Origin: Bin5 sp965200685
Lineage (GTDB): Bacteria > Chloroflexota > Anaerolineae > Caldilineales > Caldilineaceae
DNA: 64,000 nucleotides
Direction of reading: 5' to 3'
NCBI GenBank assembly: GCA_965200685.1
Contig: OZ241379.1
Coordinates: forward strand, 2,046,001-2,110,000
Below the pieces are notes generated by a model. That model had not been told where the DNA came from, ran no database searches, and saw only the letters and a program-made list of their open reading frames with translations. Both the position numbers and the translations under genes were made by a program. Shown here one piece after another: positions 8,306 to 17,013 of this stretch (its first letter is position 1; each line of letters opens with the position of its first letter).

Positions 8306-8680
8306 ATGCGTCACAAGATGAACATAGCCCTCGTGCTCTGCTGCCTTTGCATGCCTCTGCTGGCTTCGTGCGGCCCCGTGGGGGATACTCTGCTCTACAA
8401 TGAATGGTATAGGACGGGGTGTCCCGGATTCCCCAGCCTCGCGGAGGTAGAATTGGTTCTGGCTGAACACCAAGAACTTGTGCAACGCATTGAGAGTATC
8501 CGTAACGTGTCTGTCAGGGTCGATGCATTTGGTGATTGTCCAGGGGGCAGATATCTTAACATCTACTATGTAGGTGCTGCAACGGGGAGGGAGATTCTCG
8601 AGATCCTTGATGAAGCTGGCGCGCGCGAGGAAGGACCTAGGACATTCTTTGGTATTCCCTTCCTACTGAACAAGGTTTAG
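8306..8680 (+). CDS. small lipoprotein, paralogue 2 of 3
   Basis: 124 aa, nearly identical to paralogue 1 through its signal peptide (lipobox LLASC) and first Cys segment. It differs around residues 65-85 (NVSVRVDAFGDCPGGRYLN). ATG 8306 is preceded by AAAGGAGGAAAC, so the longer open frame from 8150 is not needed. Function unknown; same context as the first copy. Confidence 0.8.
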   Translation: MRHKMNIALVLCCLCMPLLASCGPVGDTLLYNEWYRTGCPGFPSLAEVELVLAEHQELVQRIESIRNVSVRVDAFGDCPGGRYLNIYYVGAATGREILEILDEAGAREEGPRTFFGIPFLLNKV

Positions 8681-8923
8681 GGCCCGTCTATCTCTGGAGA
8701 GATGTTCCCGCTTGAATAACAGCTTGTCTGGCAGGGTTTCGCGGATGCACAGGAGTGTCCGCGAAACCCTGTTGGCAATGTATCCACTAAAAGTTCCTGC
8801 ATGGCGCGCAGATGCAGCGTCAACAGCGTGAATCCACATCCTCAAGCAGCCTATCTGTCGTCAGACAGCTCTAGGCCCTTCAGTAATATGGTGGCACCTA
8901 AGTTTCTAAAGGAGGAAACTGAC
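8681..8923 (+). repeat. duplicated spacer, copy 2
   Basis: Same organisation as copy 1 with a 15-base insertion before the ribosome site. Its hairpin loop is in the opposite orientation to copies 1 and 3. Confidence 0.85.
8732..8771. repeat. perfect inverted repeat, loop orientation B
   Basis: The arms are identical to those at 8129-8168, but the 12-base loop is TGCACAGGAGTG, the exact reverse complement of the loop in copies 1 and 3. Confidence 0.95.
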
Positions 8924-9304
8924 ATGCGTCACAAGATGAACATAGCCCTCGTACTCTGTTGCCTTTGCCTGCCTCTGCTGGCTTCATGCGACCCCGGCGT
9001 GGGGGATGGTCTGCTCTATAATGAATGGTATAGGACGGGGTGTCCCGGATTCCCCAGCCTCGCGGAGGTAGAATCGGTTCTGGCTGAACACCAAGAACTT
9101 GTGCAACGCCTTGAGAACATCAGTCCCGATCAAGTGTTTGTCGATATCGATGGATTCGATTGTCCAGGGGGCAGCTATCTTTTCATCTCATACGGAGGTG
9201 CTGCAACGGCGTGGGAGATTCTCGAGATCCTTGATGAAGCTGGCGCGCGCGAGGAAGGACCTAGGACATTCTTTGGTGTTCCCTTCCTACTGAACAATAA
9301 TTAG
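8924..9304 (+). CDS. small lipoprotein, paralogue 3 of 3
   Basis: 126 aa, start ATG 8924 behind AAAGGAGGAAAC. The lipobox is LLASC followed by Asp, which in enterobacteria would favour inner-membrane retention; whether that rule holds here is unknown. It is the most diverged copy (SPDQVFVDIDGFDCPGGSYLFIS). It shares the C-terminal EEGPRTFFG segment with the other two. Confidence 0.8.
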   Translation: MRHKMNIALVLCCLCLPLLASCDPGVGDGLLYNEWYRTGCPGFPSLAEVESVLAEHQELVQRLENISPDQVFVDIDGFDCPGGSYLFISYGGAATAWEILEILDEAGAREEGPRTFFGVPFLLNNN

Positions 9305-9489
9305 GGCTCGTCTATCTCTGGAGAGATGTTCCCGCTTGAATAACAGCTTGTCTGGCAGGGTTTCGCGGACACTCCTGTGCATCCGCGAAACCCTGTTGGC
9401 AATGTACCCGCTAGAAGTTCCTGCATGGCGCGCAGGCAGCGTCAACTAAGTAGTCAACCAACCAACGCCAGAAACTGAAAGGATTGCGG
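9305..9489 (+). repeat. duplicated spacer, copy 3 (shortened)
   Basis: Third copy of the spacer, 185 bases. It keeps the short palindrome and the hairpin but loses the downstream part that leads to a lipoprotein start. Confidence 0.8.
9356..9395. repeat. perfect inverted repeat, loop orientation A
   Basis: Same arms and loop orientation (CACTCCTGTGCA) as the first copy. Confidence 0.95.
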
Positions 9490-10182
9490 ATGCTGCCCTT
9501 CACCCTATCGATCTGGTATCATTTCCGTATCTACCAAGCGCAGTTGTCGCTGTTCCTCATCATCGGCATTGTGATTGCTATCCTTCTCTATCCCACCAGA
9601 GAGACTAGCGGCGTGTACGCGGCTGAGTTTGTCTATGCCAGTTTCCTCTATGGCGAGATCTTGGTACCGCCCATCATGGGTTGGCTTGCCTCAGGCCTGC
9701 TGCTGCGGGATGTCTTCCAGGAGGTTGTTCTGACAACGCCCTACTCACAGACGCGGCTGGCTCTTGAACGACTGTTTGTGTTGCTGGTTGCCGCCCTTCT
9801 TACATGGTTTGTCTTTTTGCTTTTCATCTGGCAAGTGGCAGAGCGGCCGGCCATGAATCTATTGAAGTTCGGGCTGGTGGTCCTTCCTGTGATGTTGCTA
9901 TTTGCTGCTCTAGGCCTGTGGAGTGGATTGCGGTTGCGTACCTGGGTTGGGGGCGGGTTCTGTGTAACCCTACTGTGGGGAAGCAGTCTGCTCTTTCGCC
10001 AAGCTTGGTTGAGCCATCCTCTTTCCTATCCATTTCTGATCTACTTCATCCCAGAGCATCCATCTTGGTGGGCCAACCGGCTGCTCCTGTGTATGGTCTC
10101 TTGTGTTTTCATCTTTGACGCATGTCGTCTCCTAGACAATGAGGAGTTGCTGCTGACAGCAGGGAGGGAGGACGCATCATGA
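9490..10182 (+). CDS. multi-spanning membrane protein, probable ABC-2-type permease subunit
   Basis: About 230 aa with roughly six hydrophobic spans (for example LFLIIGIVIAILLY, LFVLLVAALLTWFVFLLFI, VVLPVMLLFAALGLW). ABC-2-type architecture is suggested by the segment PIMGWLASGLLLRDVFQEVVLTTPYS, which resembles the cytoplasmic coupling region of such permeases. Start taken at ATG 9490 after AAAGGA; an in-frame TTG lies two codons upstream. Its stop overlaps the next gene's ATG by four bases (ATGA), so the two are translationally coupled. Confidence 0.75.
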   Translation: MLPFTLSIWYHFRIYQAQLSLFLIIGIVIAILLYPTRETSGVYAAEFVYASFLYGEILVPPIMGWLASGLLLRDVFQEVVLTTPYSQTRLALERLFVLLVAALLTWFVFLLFIWQVAERPAMNLLKFGLVVLPVMLLFAALGLWSGLRLRTWVGGGFCVTLLWGSSLLFRQAWLSHPLSYPFLIYFIPEHPSWWANRLLLCMVSCVFIFDACRLLDNEELLLTAGREDAS

Positions 10183-12548
10183 GATTGTTAATCATCACCC
10201 AGGCCCTGGTCTTTACCCGGCGTCTCGCCTTTGTGATCTACGTGATTTTGACACTTGTCATAGTGGGGCTTGGTGTCAGTGGGGCCATCAATCTGAGCGA
10301 TGGAGCTGGCGACCTGGTCGTCCGGACCAGCAACCACCTTCTGTTTTACCAACTTCCGCTGCTGGCTCTTCTCATCAGCCCATTGGTCGTCCAGCATAAG
10401 GGAGCGCGTAAAGATTGGTTGTGGACGACCCCGTTGGAACTTCCCCAGTTGGTCCTCAGTCAATTTGTCGGCGTTGCCCTGGTTCTCTCGGGTACCCTCG
10501 CGCTCAACGGTCTTCTCGTGCTGGTACTTCTGGCTCTTTTGGGAGCGGTCCCCGTAGGCAGTCTGGTGTCGTTGTTTGGGCTGTATCTGTTGTTGGTCCT
10601 GCCGGTTACGCTTATGTGCGTCAGCGTGATCATTGCCTTGGCCCTGTTAATCGGCCACACGCTTGTGGTCACGGCTGTCCTGACCGGCATCAGTGCGCTC
10701 ACTTGGCTGGGCTTGTTCATGCCCACGGCCACGTTGCTGACGCCACTGAACTTCACCTTGCTGACGCTTGATATCAATTCCGTTGTCGGCTTGGGGCCTG
10801 ACCGCCCATTGCTGCTGGCTCTCTTGGCGTTCTACCTAGGTTGTATCCCCTTTCTGCTGATCTTGGCAACGATAGGGCATGCGCGGTTGGACCGGCGCAG
10901 CGGTTGGTCGTCAAAACGAAGTCTACATTTTAGTGGTCTGGCGTTTCTGGCTCTCATCGGGGTCGGGGGCTTTTGGCAACTCTATTCTGTGCGCGCGACC
11001 CAGCGTCTAGTCCCACCACCTGTGGCAGAACAGATTGATGTATGGGAGGTTATCCGTGCCGAACAAAGGGCCACACTTGAACAGACATACAATCTGCAGG
11101 TGAGTGCCAGATTGCTTCTGCACAACCAGAGCAGCGAGGACCAGGATGTGGTTGAGTTGAATGTGAACTCGGGCCTGCGTGTAACCTCTGCTAGCGCGGC
11201 TGGGGAAACCGTGGCCAGCCAACAGCTGGGTGAAACGGTCCAACTGGGCCCACTGCCTTCTGCAGTGGCCGCGGGGGAGGAGATCGATCTGGAGCTCCTG
11301 TATACAGGCACACCCATCCTGCTGCGGGAGGACTACCAGCTCGTGATAGATCTCGATCTCACTGCGGTCAACCCGGGTTCGTTTCAACGCACCTACGTCA
11401 GTTATGTCGGGGCCAATGGTCTGCAATGGATGCGTGACAGCGACTGGTTGGCATGGCCGCTCACCCCGGGCCCGCATGTGGCACGCGAGAGTCACAGTTT
11501 GCAGATCTCTCTCAACAGAGCCGAAGGCCCTTTCTGGAGTTCAGGGGCCATCCGCGAACAGACAGAGGCCAAGATCATCTATGCCTGGGAGAATCATCCT
11601 TTACCGCAATTTCTGGTTGCCGGGGGCGCGTACAGACATGATGCCTATGCCGAAGGCCATACCTGGGTTGGGAAGTTGAGCGGCGAGGAAACGGTCGCCA
11701 GCGCGCAGCGGCTATTGCAGGTACGCTACGCGCTGGGAGAGTGGCTCGAGGCCCCTCCACACGTTTCCTATCAGGTGGTTGAACTGCCCTACATCCAGGA
11801 CATCGTCCTAGGCGGTCTGATCTTGGGATTCCCCTATAACATAGAGAAGGACTTCTGGGCGTCTCGATCTGGCAGTACAACCGTTACGACAACCGATGCG
11901 GATGGTACAACAACTGTTGATGAGATAGCGGTTGATATACCTGCTAGTTCACCTGTCCTGCATCTTGCTGTTGAGGTAAGTCGTGCTTGGTTGTCGAATC
12001 AAATTCATTGGCCAGAGAACAGGCTGCATACAGCCGGTACCCAGAGCGTGTATCAGGAGATGTGTGGCCCCAATGAAACTGGAGACTGGGAATGTATACG
12101 GGAAAGAACGGGAGGCTTCCACCTACAAGCACCCCATGGACGCTGGACAGAAGAGGCAGAGGAGCAGTCAGAGGTGCTGCCTCTCCTGCAAGCGTTTGCG
12201 GTTGTCAGCGCACACGAACTGGCACTCTCTCTGACAGGTGATGGCGCATACATTGAAGAGGAACGGGGCAAGTGGAACGATTTGGCCTCTCAGGTCTCTG
12301 TTTGGGATGGACCTATCGCTGCTTTTGACGACCGCAGTAGCTGCCAGCTTGCCCATTTCGTCGTTGCGCTTAACGAATTCGCCACCCAGTTCGGGCGTGC
12401 CGGGTTGGCAGACCTGATCACCGGCCTGGCGCAAAGACATCCGCTGGGCAGTACACCAGTGACCGAAGAGGTGGTCCAACTGCTTGTGCAAGACACATTC
12501 GGCTATGCCTGGCCATTCCCTTCTACGGCCTGTAGTGAAAACCTGTGA
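10179..12548 (+). CDS. ABC-2-type permease fused to a degenerate M1-peptidase-like extracytoplasmic domain, paralogue A
   Basis: 789 aa. Residues 1-230 carry about six membrane spans with the ABC-2-like coupling segment VQHKGARKDWLWTTPLELPQLVLSQF. After one more span near 250-265, residues 270-789 are a large outer domain. Its layout, a beta-rich region, then YQVVELPYIQ, then LAVEVSRAWLSNQIHWPEN, mirrors ABC-2/M1 aminopeptidase fusions in which that last segment reads HExxH...W..NQ. Here the zinc-binding HExxH is VEVSR (residues 598-602), so both His ligands are missing and it is probably a pseudo-peptidase. This is my reading of the motif, not a database match. Coupled to the upstream permease (ATGA). 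Substrate unknown. Confidence 0.75.
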   Translation: MRLLIITQALVFTRRLAFVIYVILTLVIVGLGVSGAINLSDGAGDLVVRTSNHLLFYQLPLLALLISPLVVQHKGARKDWLWTTPLELPQLVLSQFVGVALVLSGTLALNGLLVLVLLALLGAVPVGSLVSLFGLYLLLVLPVTLMCVSVIIALALLIGHTLVVTAVLTGISALTWLGLFMPTATLLTPLNFTLLTLDINSVVGLGPDRPLLLALLAFYLGCIPFLLILATIGHARLDRRSGWSSKRSLHFSGLAFLALIGVGGFWQLYSVRATQRLVPPPVAEQIDVWEVIRAEQRATLEQTYNLQVSARLLLHNQSSEDQDVVELNVNSGLRVTSASAAGETVASQQLGETVQLGPLPSAVAAGEEIDLELLYTGTPILLREDYQLVIDLDLTAVNPGSFQRTYVSYVGANGLQWMRDSDWLAWPLTPGPHVARESHSLQISLNRAEGPFWSSGAIREQTEAKIIYAWENHPLPQFLVAGGAYRHDAYAEGHTWVGKLSGEETVASAQRLLQVRYALGEWLEAPPHVSYQVVELPYIQDIVLGGLILGFPYNIEKDFWASRSGSTTVTTTDADGTTTVDEIAVDIPASSPVLHLAVEVSRAWLSNQIHWPENRLHTAGTQSVYQEMCGPNETGDWECIRERTGGFHLQAPHGRWTEEAEEQSEVLPLLQAFAVVSAHELALSLTGDGAYIEEERGKWNDLASQVSVWDGPIAAFDDRSSCQLAHFVVALNEFATQFGRAGLADLITGLAQRHPLGSTPVTEEVVQLLVQDTFGYAWPFPSTACSENL

Positions 12549-12592
12549 CCAGTGAACCCCAATGGCCATCGCAGTTCCTGGCCACTGATCAG
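12529..12592. repeat. dispersed GGCCTGT-type element at a gene junction
   Basis: Runs of CCTGTGACCAGTGA and GGCCATCGCAGTTCCTGGCC cover the stop of paralogue A and the gap before paralogue B. A diverged member of the family. Confidence 0.5.
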
Positions 12593-12605
12593 CGAAGGAG
12601 CGAAC

Positions 12606-15032
12606 ATGAACAGCTTCAATTTGCGCGCGATTGAGCGCACTACGTTCATTGATCTCACCATTACACAGGTCATCCTCTGTACCCGGCGTCTCGCCTTTGT
12701 AATCTACGTGATTTTGCTGCTTGCCCTTACCGGGCCTGTTGCTCTTGACAGCAGCCGGAGCAATATGGCCTTGGTCTCCTCTGTGAGCAGCGTTCTTATC
12801 TTTTTCCAACTTCCGCTGCTGGCTCTTCTCATCAGCCCATTGGTCGTCCAGCATAAGGGGGCGCGTCAAGACTGGTTGTGGACGACCTCGTTGGAGCTTC
12901 CCCTGTTGGTCCTCAGTCAATTTGTCGGCGTTGCCCTAGTTCTTTCGGGTACCCTCGCGCTCAATGGTCTTCTCATGTTTGCGCTTCTGCTTCTCTTGGG
13001 CGCGCTCCCCATAGGCAGTGTGGTGTCATTGTTTGGGCTGTATCTGTTGTTAGTCCTGCCGGTTACACTTATGTGCGTCAGCGTGGTCATTGCCTTGGCC
13101 CTGGTGATACGCCACACGCTTGTGGTCACGGCCATCGCGGCCGGCCTCAGCATACTCACCTTGGATGACCTGTTGATGCCTGCCGGCACTTTGTTGACGC
13201 CGCTGCATTTCACATTGACCTCGCTAGAGATAAATCCTGTCGTCGGCTTGGGGCCTGACCGCCCATTGCTGCTGGCTCTCTTGGCGTTCTACCTAGGTTG
13301 CATCCCCTTTCTGCTGATCTTGGCAACGATAGGTCATGCGCGGCTGGACCGGCGCAGCGGTTGGGCGTCGAAACACAGACGAAGTTTGGCCGTGCTGGCG
13401 TTTCTGGCTCTCGTAGGTGTTGGCGGTTCCTGGCAACTCTATTCTGTGACAGCGGCCCAGCGTCTGGTCCCCCCACCTGTAACAGAACAGATTGACGTGT
13501 GGGAGGTTATCCGGGCCGAACAAAGGGCCACGCTTGAACAGACACACAATCTACAGGTGAGTGCCAGATTGCTTCTGCACAACCAGAGCAGCGAGGGCCA
13601 GGGTGTGGTTGTGTTGAATGTGAACCCGGGCCTGCGTATAAGCGCGGCCAGCGCGGCCGGGGAAACCGTGGCCAGCCAACGGCTGGGCGAAACGGTCCAA
13701 CTGGGCCCACTGCCTTCTACGGTAGAAGCGGGGAGGGAGATCGAACTGGAGCTCCTGTATACAGGTACACCCATTCTGCTGCGGGAGGACTACCAGCTTG
13801 CGGGTGAGACATCCCTGCCGATTTCATTTCAAAAGGCCTACGTCAGTTATGTCGGGGACAATGGTCTGCAGTGGATGCGTGACAGCGACTGGTTGGCATG
13901 GCCGCTCGCCCCGGGGCCGCATGTGGCGCGCGAGAGTCACAGTTTGCAGATCTCTCTCAACAGAGCCGAAGGCCCTTTCTGGAGTTCCGGGGCCATCCGC
14001 GAACAGACAGAGGACAAGATCATCTATGCCTGGGAGAATCCTCCTTTACCGCAGTTTCTGGTTGCTGGGGGCGCGTACAGACATGATGCCTATACTGAAG
14101 GACATACCTGGGTTGGGAAGTTGAGCGGCGAGGAAACGGTCGCCAGCGCGCAGTGGCTATTGCAGATGCGCTACACGCTGGGAGAATGGCTTGAGGCCCC
14201 TCCACACGCTTCCTATCAGGTGGTTGAATTGCCCTACATCCAAGACATAGCCCTAGGCGGTCTGATCTTGGGATTCCCCAATAACATAGAGAGACGCTTC
14301 AAAATCTTGATACCTGTTCATGAATCTGTGACAACTGCTGCTGGTATAACAGATGATATACCTGTTGATACGCCTGCGGGTTCATCTGGCCTCTATCTTG
14401 CTATCAAGGTAAGTCGTGCTTGGTTGTCGGATCAAATTCATTGGCCCGAGAACAGGCTGAGTACAGCCGGTACCCTGCAAGAATATCAGGAGCTCTGTGG
14501 GCCTCCCGATGACCATGAAGATCCATGGGCACAGGAATGGGAATGTACACGTGAAAATTTGGGAGGACCCAACCTACAAGCACCCCATGGGCGCTGGGTA
14601 GAAGAGGCAGAATGGCAGTCAGGGGTGACGCCTCTGCTGCAGGCGTTTGCGGTTGTCACTGCACACGAACTAGCACTCTTGCTGACAGGTGATGGCGTAT
14701 ACATTGAAGAAGAACAGGCCGAGTGGAAAGATTTAGCCTCTCACTTCTTAGACAACGACCAGATTTTCATGTCTGAGCGAGAATCTCATCGCCCTGTGGG
14801 TTCTCGCAATAGCTGTTCGCTTGTCTATCTAGTCGTTTCTCTCAGTGAATTTTCAGCCCAGTTCGGGCGCGAGGCTTTGGCAGACCTGATCGCCAGCCTG
14901 GCGCAAAGACATCCGCCGGGCAGTACACCAGTGACCGAAGAGGTGGTCCAACGCCTTGCCCAAGACACATTCGGCTACGATTGGCCATTGCCAAGAACAA
15001 CGAGCTGCCAGGAAGGCAATGACTCGCCTTGA
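12606..15032 (+). CDS. ABC-2-type permease fused to a degenerate M1-peptidase-like domain, paralogue B
   Basis: 808 aa and clearly a tandem duplicate of paralogue A: long stretches are identical (LLALLISPLVVQHKGAR; GLQWMRDSDWLAWPL). Divergence is greatest in the first 60 residues and after residue 560. The motif position corresponding to HExxH reads IKVSR (600-604), so even the catalytic Glu kept in paralogue A is lost. ATG 12606 follows GAAGGAG; the upstream GTG at 12552 is rejected because it lies in repeat DNA. The two paralogues may form a heterodimeric exporter with the ATPase that follows. Confidence 0.75.
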   Translation: MNSFNLRAIERTTFIDLTITQVILCTRRLAFVIYVILLLALTGPVALDSSRSNMALVSSVSSVLIFFQLPLLALLISPLVVQHKGARQDWLWTTSLELPLLVLSQFVGVALVLSGTLALNGLLMFALLLLLGALPIGSVVSLFGLYLLLVLPVTLMCVSVVIALALVIRHTLVVTAIAAGLSILTLDDLLMPAGTLLTPLHFTLTSLEINPVVGLGPDRPLLLALLAFYLGCIPFLLILATIGHARLDRRSGWASKHRRSLAVLAFLALVGVGGSWQLYSVTAAQRLVPPPVTEQIDVWEVIRAEQRATLEQTHNLQVSARLLLHNQSSEGQGVVVLNVNPGLRISAASAAGETVASQRLGETVQLGPLPSTVEAGREIELELLYTGTPILLREDYQLAGETSLPISFQKAYVSYVGDNGLQWMRDSDWLAWPLAPGPHVARESHSLQISLNRAEGPFWSSGAIREQTEDKIIYAWENPPLPQFLVAGGAYRHDAYTEGHTWVGKLSGEETVASAQWLLQMRYTLGEWLEAPPHASYQVVELPYIQDIALGGLILGFPNNIERRFKILIPVHESVTTAAGITDDIPVDTPAGSSGLYLAIKVSRAWLSDQIHWPENRLSTAGTLQEYQELCGPPDDHEDPWAQEWECTRENLGGPNLQAPHGRWVEEAEWQSGVTPLLQAFAVVTAHELALLLTGDGVYIEEEQAEWKDLASHFLDNDQIFMSERESHRPVGSRNSCSLVYLVVSLSEFSAQFGREALADLIASLAQRHPPGSTPVTEEVVQRLAQDTFGYDWPLPRTTSCQEGNDSP

Positions 15033-15106
15033 ATCACTGCTATTGAAGCGGCTACAGTATGGCTGTTAGCTCATATTGTGCCTGCACAAACCACCGAGGT
15101 GAAACC

Positions 15107-16030
15107 ATGAACATTCGGACTGATGACCTGACCAAAGTGTACCGTTCGAGGCTCTACGGCCGGCAGACGCTGGCCCTCGATCATCTTTCCCTGACCATTG
15201 AAATGGGGATGTTCGGCCTGCTTGGCCCCAATGGGGCCGGCAAAACAACGCTCATGCGCGTGCTGGCCACCCTGTTGCAACCTACCAGTGGTGCTGCCTA
15301 TGTAAACGACTGGAAAGTGGATGATGCGCGTGATAAATGGAATATCCGGGCGCAATTGGGCTATCTGCCCCAGGAGATCCAGATGTATGATACCCTCTCG
15401 GCCCGGGAGTTCTTATCCTTTGTTGCAGCCTTGAAGCGAGTCCCTGCTGCTGAACGCCGCGCGCAAGTTGAGGAGATGCTAGAGTTGACTGGGCTGACCG
15501 ATGTGGCTGCGCGCAAAATCAGAGCCTATTCTGGCGGTATGAAGCGCCGCCTAGGGGTGGCCCAGGCCCTTATGGGACATCCCAGACTCCTGATCGTGGA
15601 TGAACCGACTGCGGGGCTGGATCCCCATGAACGGGTGCGCTTCCGTAACCTGCTGGTCGAGTTGTCCCAAGAGCGGCTGGTGATGTTATCGTCACATATC
15701 ACCGAGGACATTGCACATACATGTTCTCGCCTGGCGATCCTCAATCAAGGACAGCTACGGTTTGACGGCAGCATCCAGATGCTGTTGCAACAGGCCACAG
15801 GGCGAGTGTGGGAATTTACGACTGCAGATCACTTGATTCAAGAGCGGGAGGATGTCAAGGTCGTTTCCATCACCCACATAGAACAGGGGACACACTATCG
15901 GGTCTTGGCCGCAGAAAAACCCATGGCGGATGCGCTCCCAGTCACCCCAACTGTGGAGGATGCCTATCTCTGGTTGATTCAATCTAGTACATCCCAGATC
16001 CCACAGCAGTTACTGACCACTGGCCATTAG
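15107..16030 (+). CDS. ABC transporter ATP-binding protein (ABC-2 exporter type)
   Basis: About 307 aa. Walker A GPNGAGKTTL, Q-loop LGYLPQ, signature YSGGMKRRLG, Walker B LLIVDEPTAGLD and the switch His in LSSHITED are all present, so it should hydrolyse ATP. The last 90 residues are the extra domain common in DrrA/NatA-type ATPases. ATG 15107 follows CGAGGTGAAACC. As the final gene of the cluster from 7083 it should power the two pseudo-peptidase permeases and the smaller membrane protein. Confidence 0.92.
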   Translation: MNIRTDDLTKVYRSRLYGRQTLALDHLSLTIEMGMFGLLGPNGAGKTTLMRVLATLLQPTSGAAYVNDWKVDDARDKWNIRAQLGYLPQEIQMYDTLSAREFLSFVAALKRVPAAERRAQVEEMLELTGLTDVAARKIRAYSGGMKRRLGVAQALMGHPRLLIVDEPTAGLDPHERVRFRNLLVELSQERLVMLSSHITEDIAHTCSRLAILNQGQLRFDGSIQMLLQQATGRVWEFTTADHLIQEREDVKVVSITHIEQGTHYRVLAAEKPMADALPVTPTVEDAYLWLIQSSTSQIPQQLLTTGH

Positions 16031-16032
16031 GG

Positions 16033-16791
16033 CTACGGCTGTTTTCGTCCGATGAACAGTCCTTCGCGCAGCTGAAAGATCGTCTGTGTGTCCCCTTGTT
16101 TGGGATCTAGGAATGCCTGTGTTTCTGGTGGGCCGTGGAAGAGCAGGGCCCGCAGGTACGATTGTACGGCTCGGTCGTGTCGTGCTGCCCACTCCTCAAA
16201 GACTATCTGTTTATTGAGGGTTTCAGAATGGGCCAGGGCCAGGCCGGCCTGCGTATAGCAATCCAGCCATTCCTGGACACTGAGGCAGCGTCCATGGCTG
16301 GGGTCCCGCAGCTTCTCAAAGGCGTTGACGAAATCGCCAGGGACCCCCGCGGGTACAACATTGTCCACCACTGCTAGAATGCCGCTGCTGTGCAGGACAC
16401 GGGCCGCCTCCATGAGGAAGGCCCCGATGTCTGGGAAATGATGAGGCGCGATGCGACAGGTCACCAGATGGAACTGGCTATCTTCATAGGGCAGGTTGTC
16501 CGCGTCCGCGTACTCAACGGTCACATTTCCGATACCCCGTGTAGCGGCCTGCTCATTGGCCACGTTCAACATCTGGGGGGTAATGTCCGTGGCCCGCACG
16601 TGGGCCACATGGGGCGCAAAGGTGAAGGCCGTGTGGCCGGCAGCCGTGGCAATGTCCAGGGCCTGCCAATGTGGTTGTGGCTCCACCAGCTCTACCAGCC
16701 TCTGCAGACTGGCCCCCTTGGCGTGAGGTCGGCTGGTAATGTATTCTTGGGCATTGGCCCCAAACTGCTCTTGTACTGATGTTTTCGTCAT
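16033..16791 (-). CDS. SAM-dependent class I methyltransferase
   Basis: 252 aa, UbiE/Methyltransf_11-like. Motif I is ALDIATAAGHTAFTFAPHV, the acidic end of strand 2 is VRATDITPQML, and motifs II/III are DADNLPYEDSQFHLVTCRIAPHHF and LHSSGILAVVDNV. The family includes quinone and small-molecule methylases; the substrate here cannot be inferred. It is convergent with the ABC ATPase (3 bases apart) and has its own promoter upstream. Confidence 0.88.
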   Translation of the reverse strand: MTKTSVQEQFGANAQEYITSRPHAKGASLQRLVELVEPQPHWQALDIATAAGHTAFTFAPHVAHVRATDITPQMLNVANEQAATRGIGNVTVEYADADNLPYEDSQFHLVTCRIAPHHFPDIGAFLMEAARVLHSSGILAVVDNVVPAGVPGDFVNAFEKLRDPSHGRCLSVQEWLDCYTQAGLALAHSETLNKQIVFEEWAARHDRAVQSYLRALLFHGPPETQAFLDPKQGDTQTIFQLREGLFIGRKQP

Positions 16792-16836
16792 GAAATTGCA
16801 GACTTTCTATAGGGGATCCCTCGGTTCACTGCTGTT

Positions 16837-16865
16837 ATAATAACATCTCGGTAGACAATTGGCAA
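16837..16865 (-). promoter_or_regulatory. sigma-70-type promoter for the methyltransferase
   Basis: On the minus strand TTGCCA (16860-16865) and TATTAT (16837-16842) are separated by 17 bases, about 45 bases upstream of the start codon. Confidence 0.5.
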
Positions 16866-16960
16866 TACAGTACGGATAAACCACGGCTCTGATGATTCCT
16901 GCTAGGCTTTTGGCGAAAGTGTCGTCGTGATGTATGATCAACGGCAGTTCGGCGAAGCAA

Positions 16961-16995
16961 AACTGTCGTTACTGGCTACGAAAACTGTTCATTGG
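16961..16995. repeat. short dispersed element (AACTGTCGTTACTGGCTA)
   Basis: Shares AACTGTCGTTACTGGCTA with a copy at 60387-60405. Diverged member of the ACTGCAGT family. Confidence 0.45.
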
Positions 16996-17013
16996 ATGTG
17001 AAAGGATCTGTCT

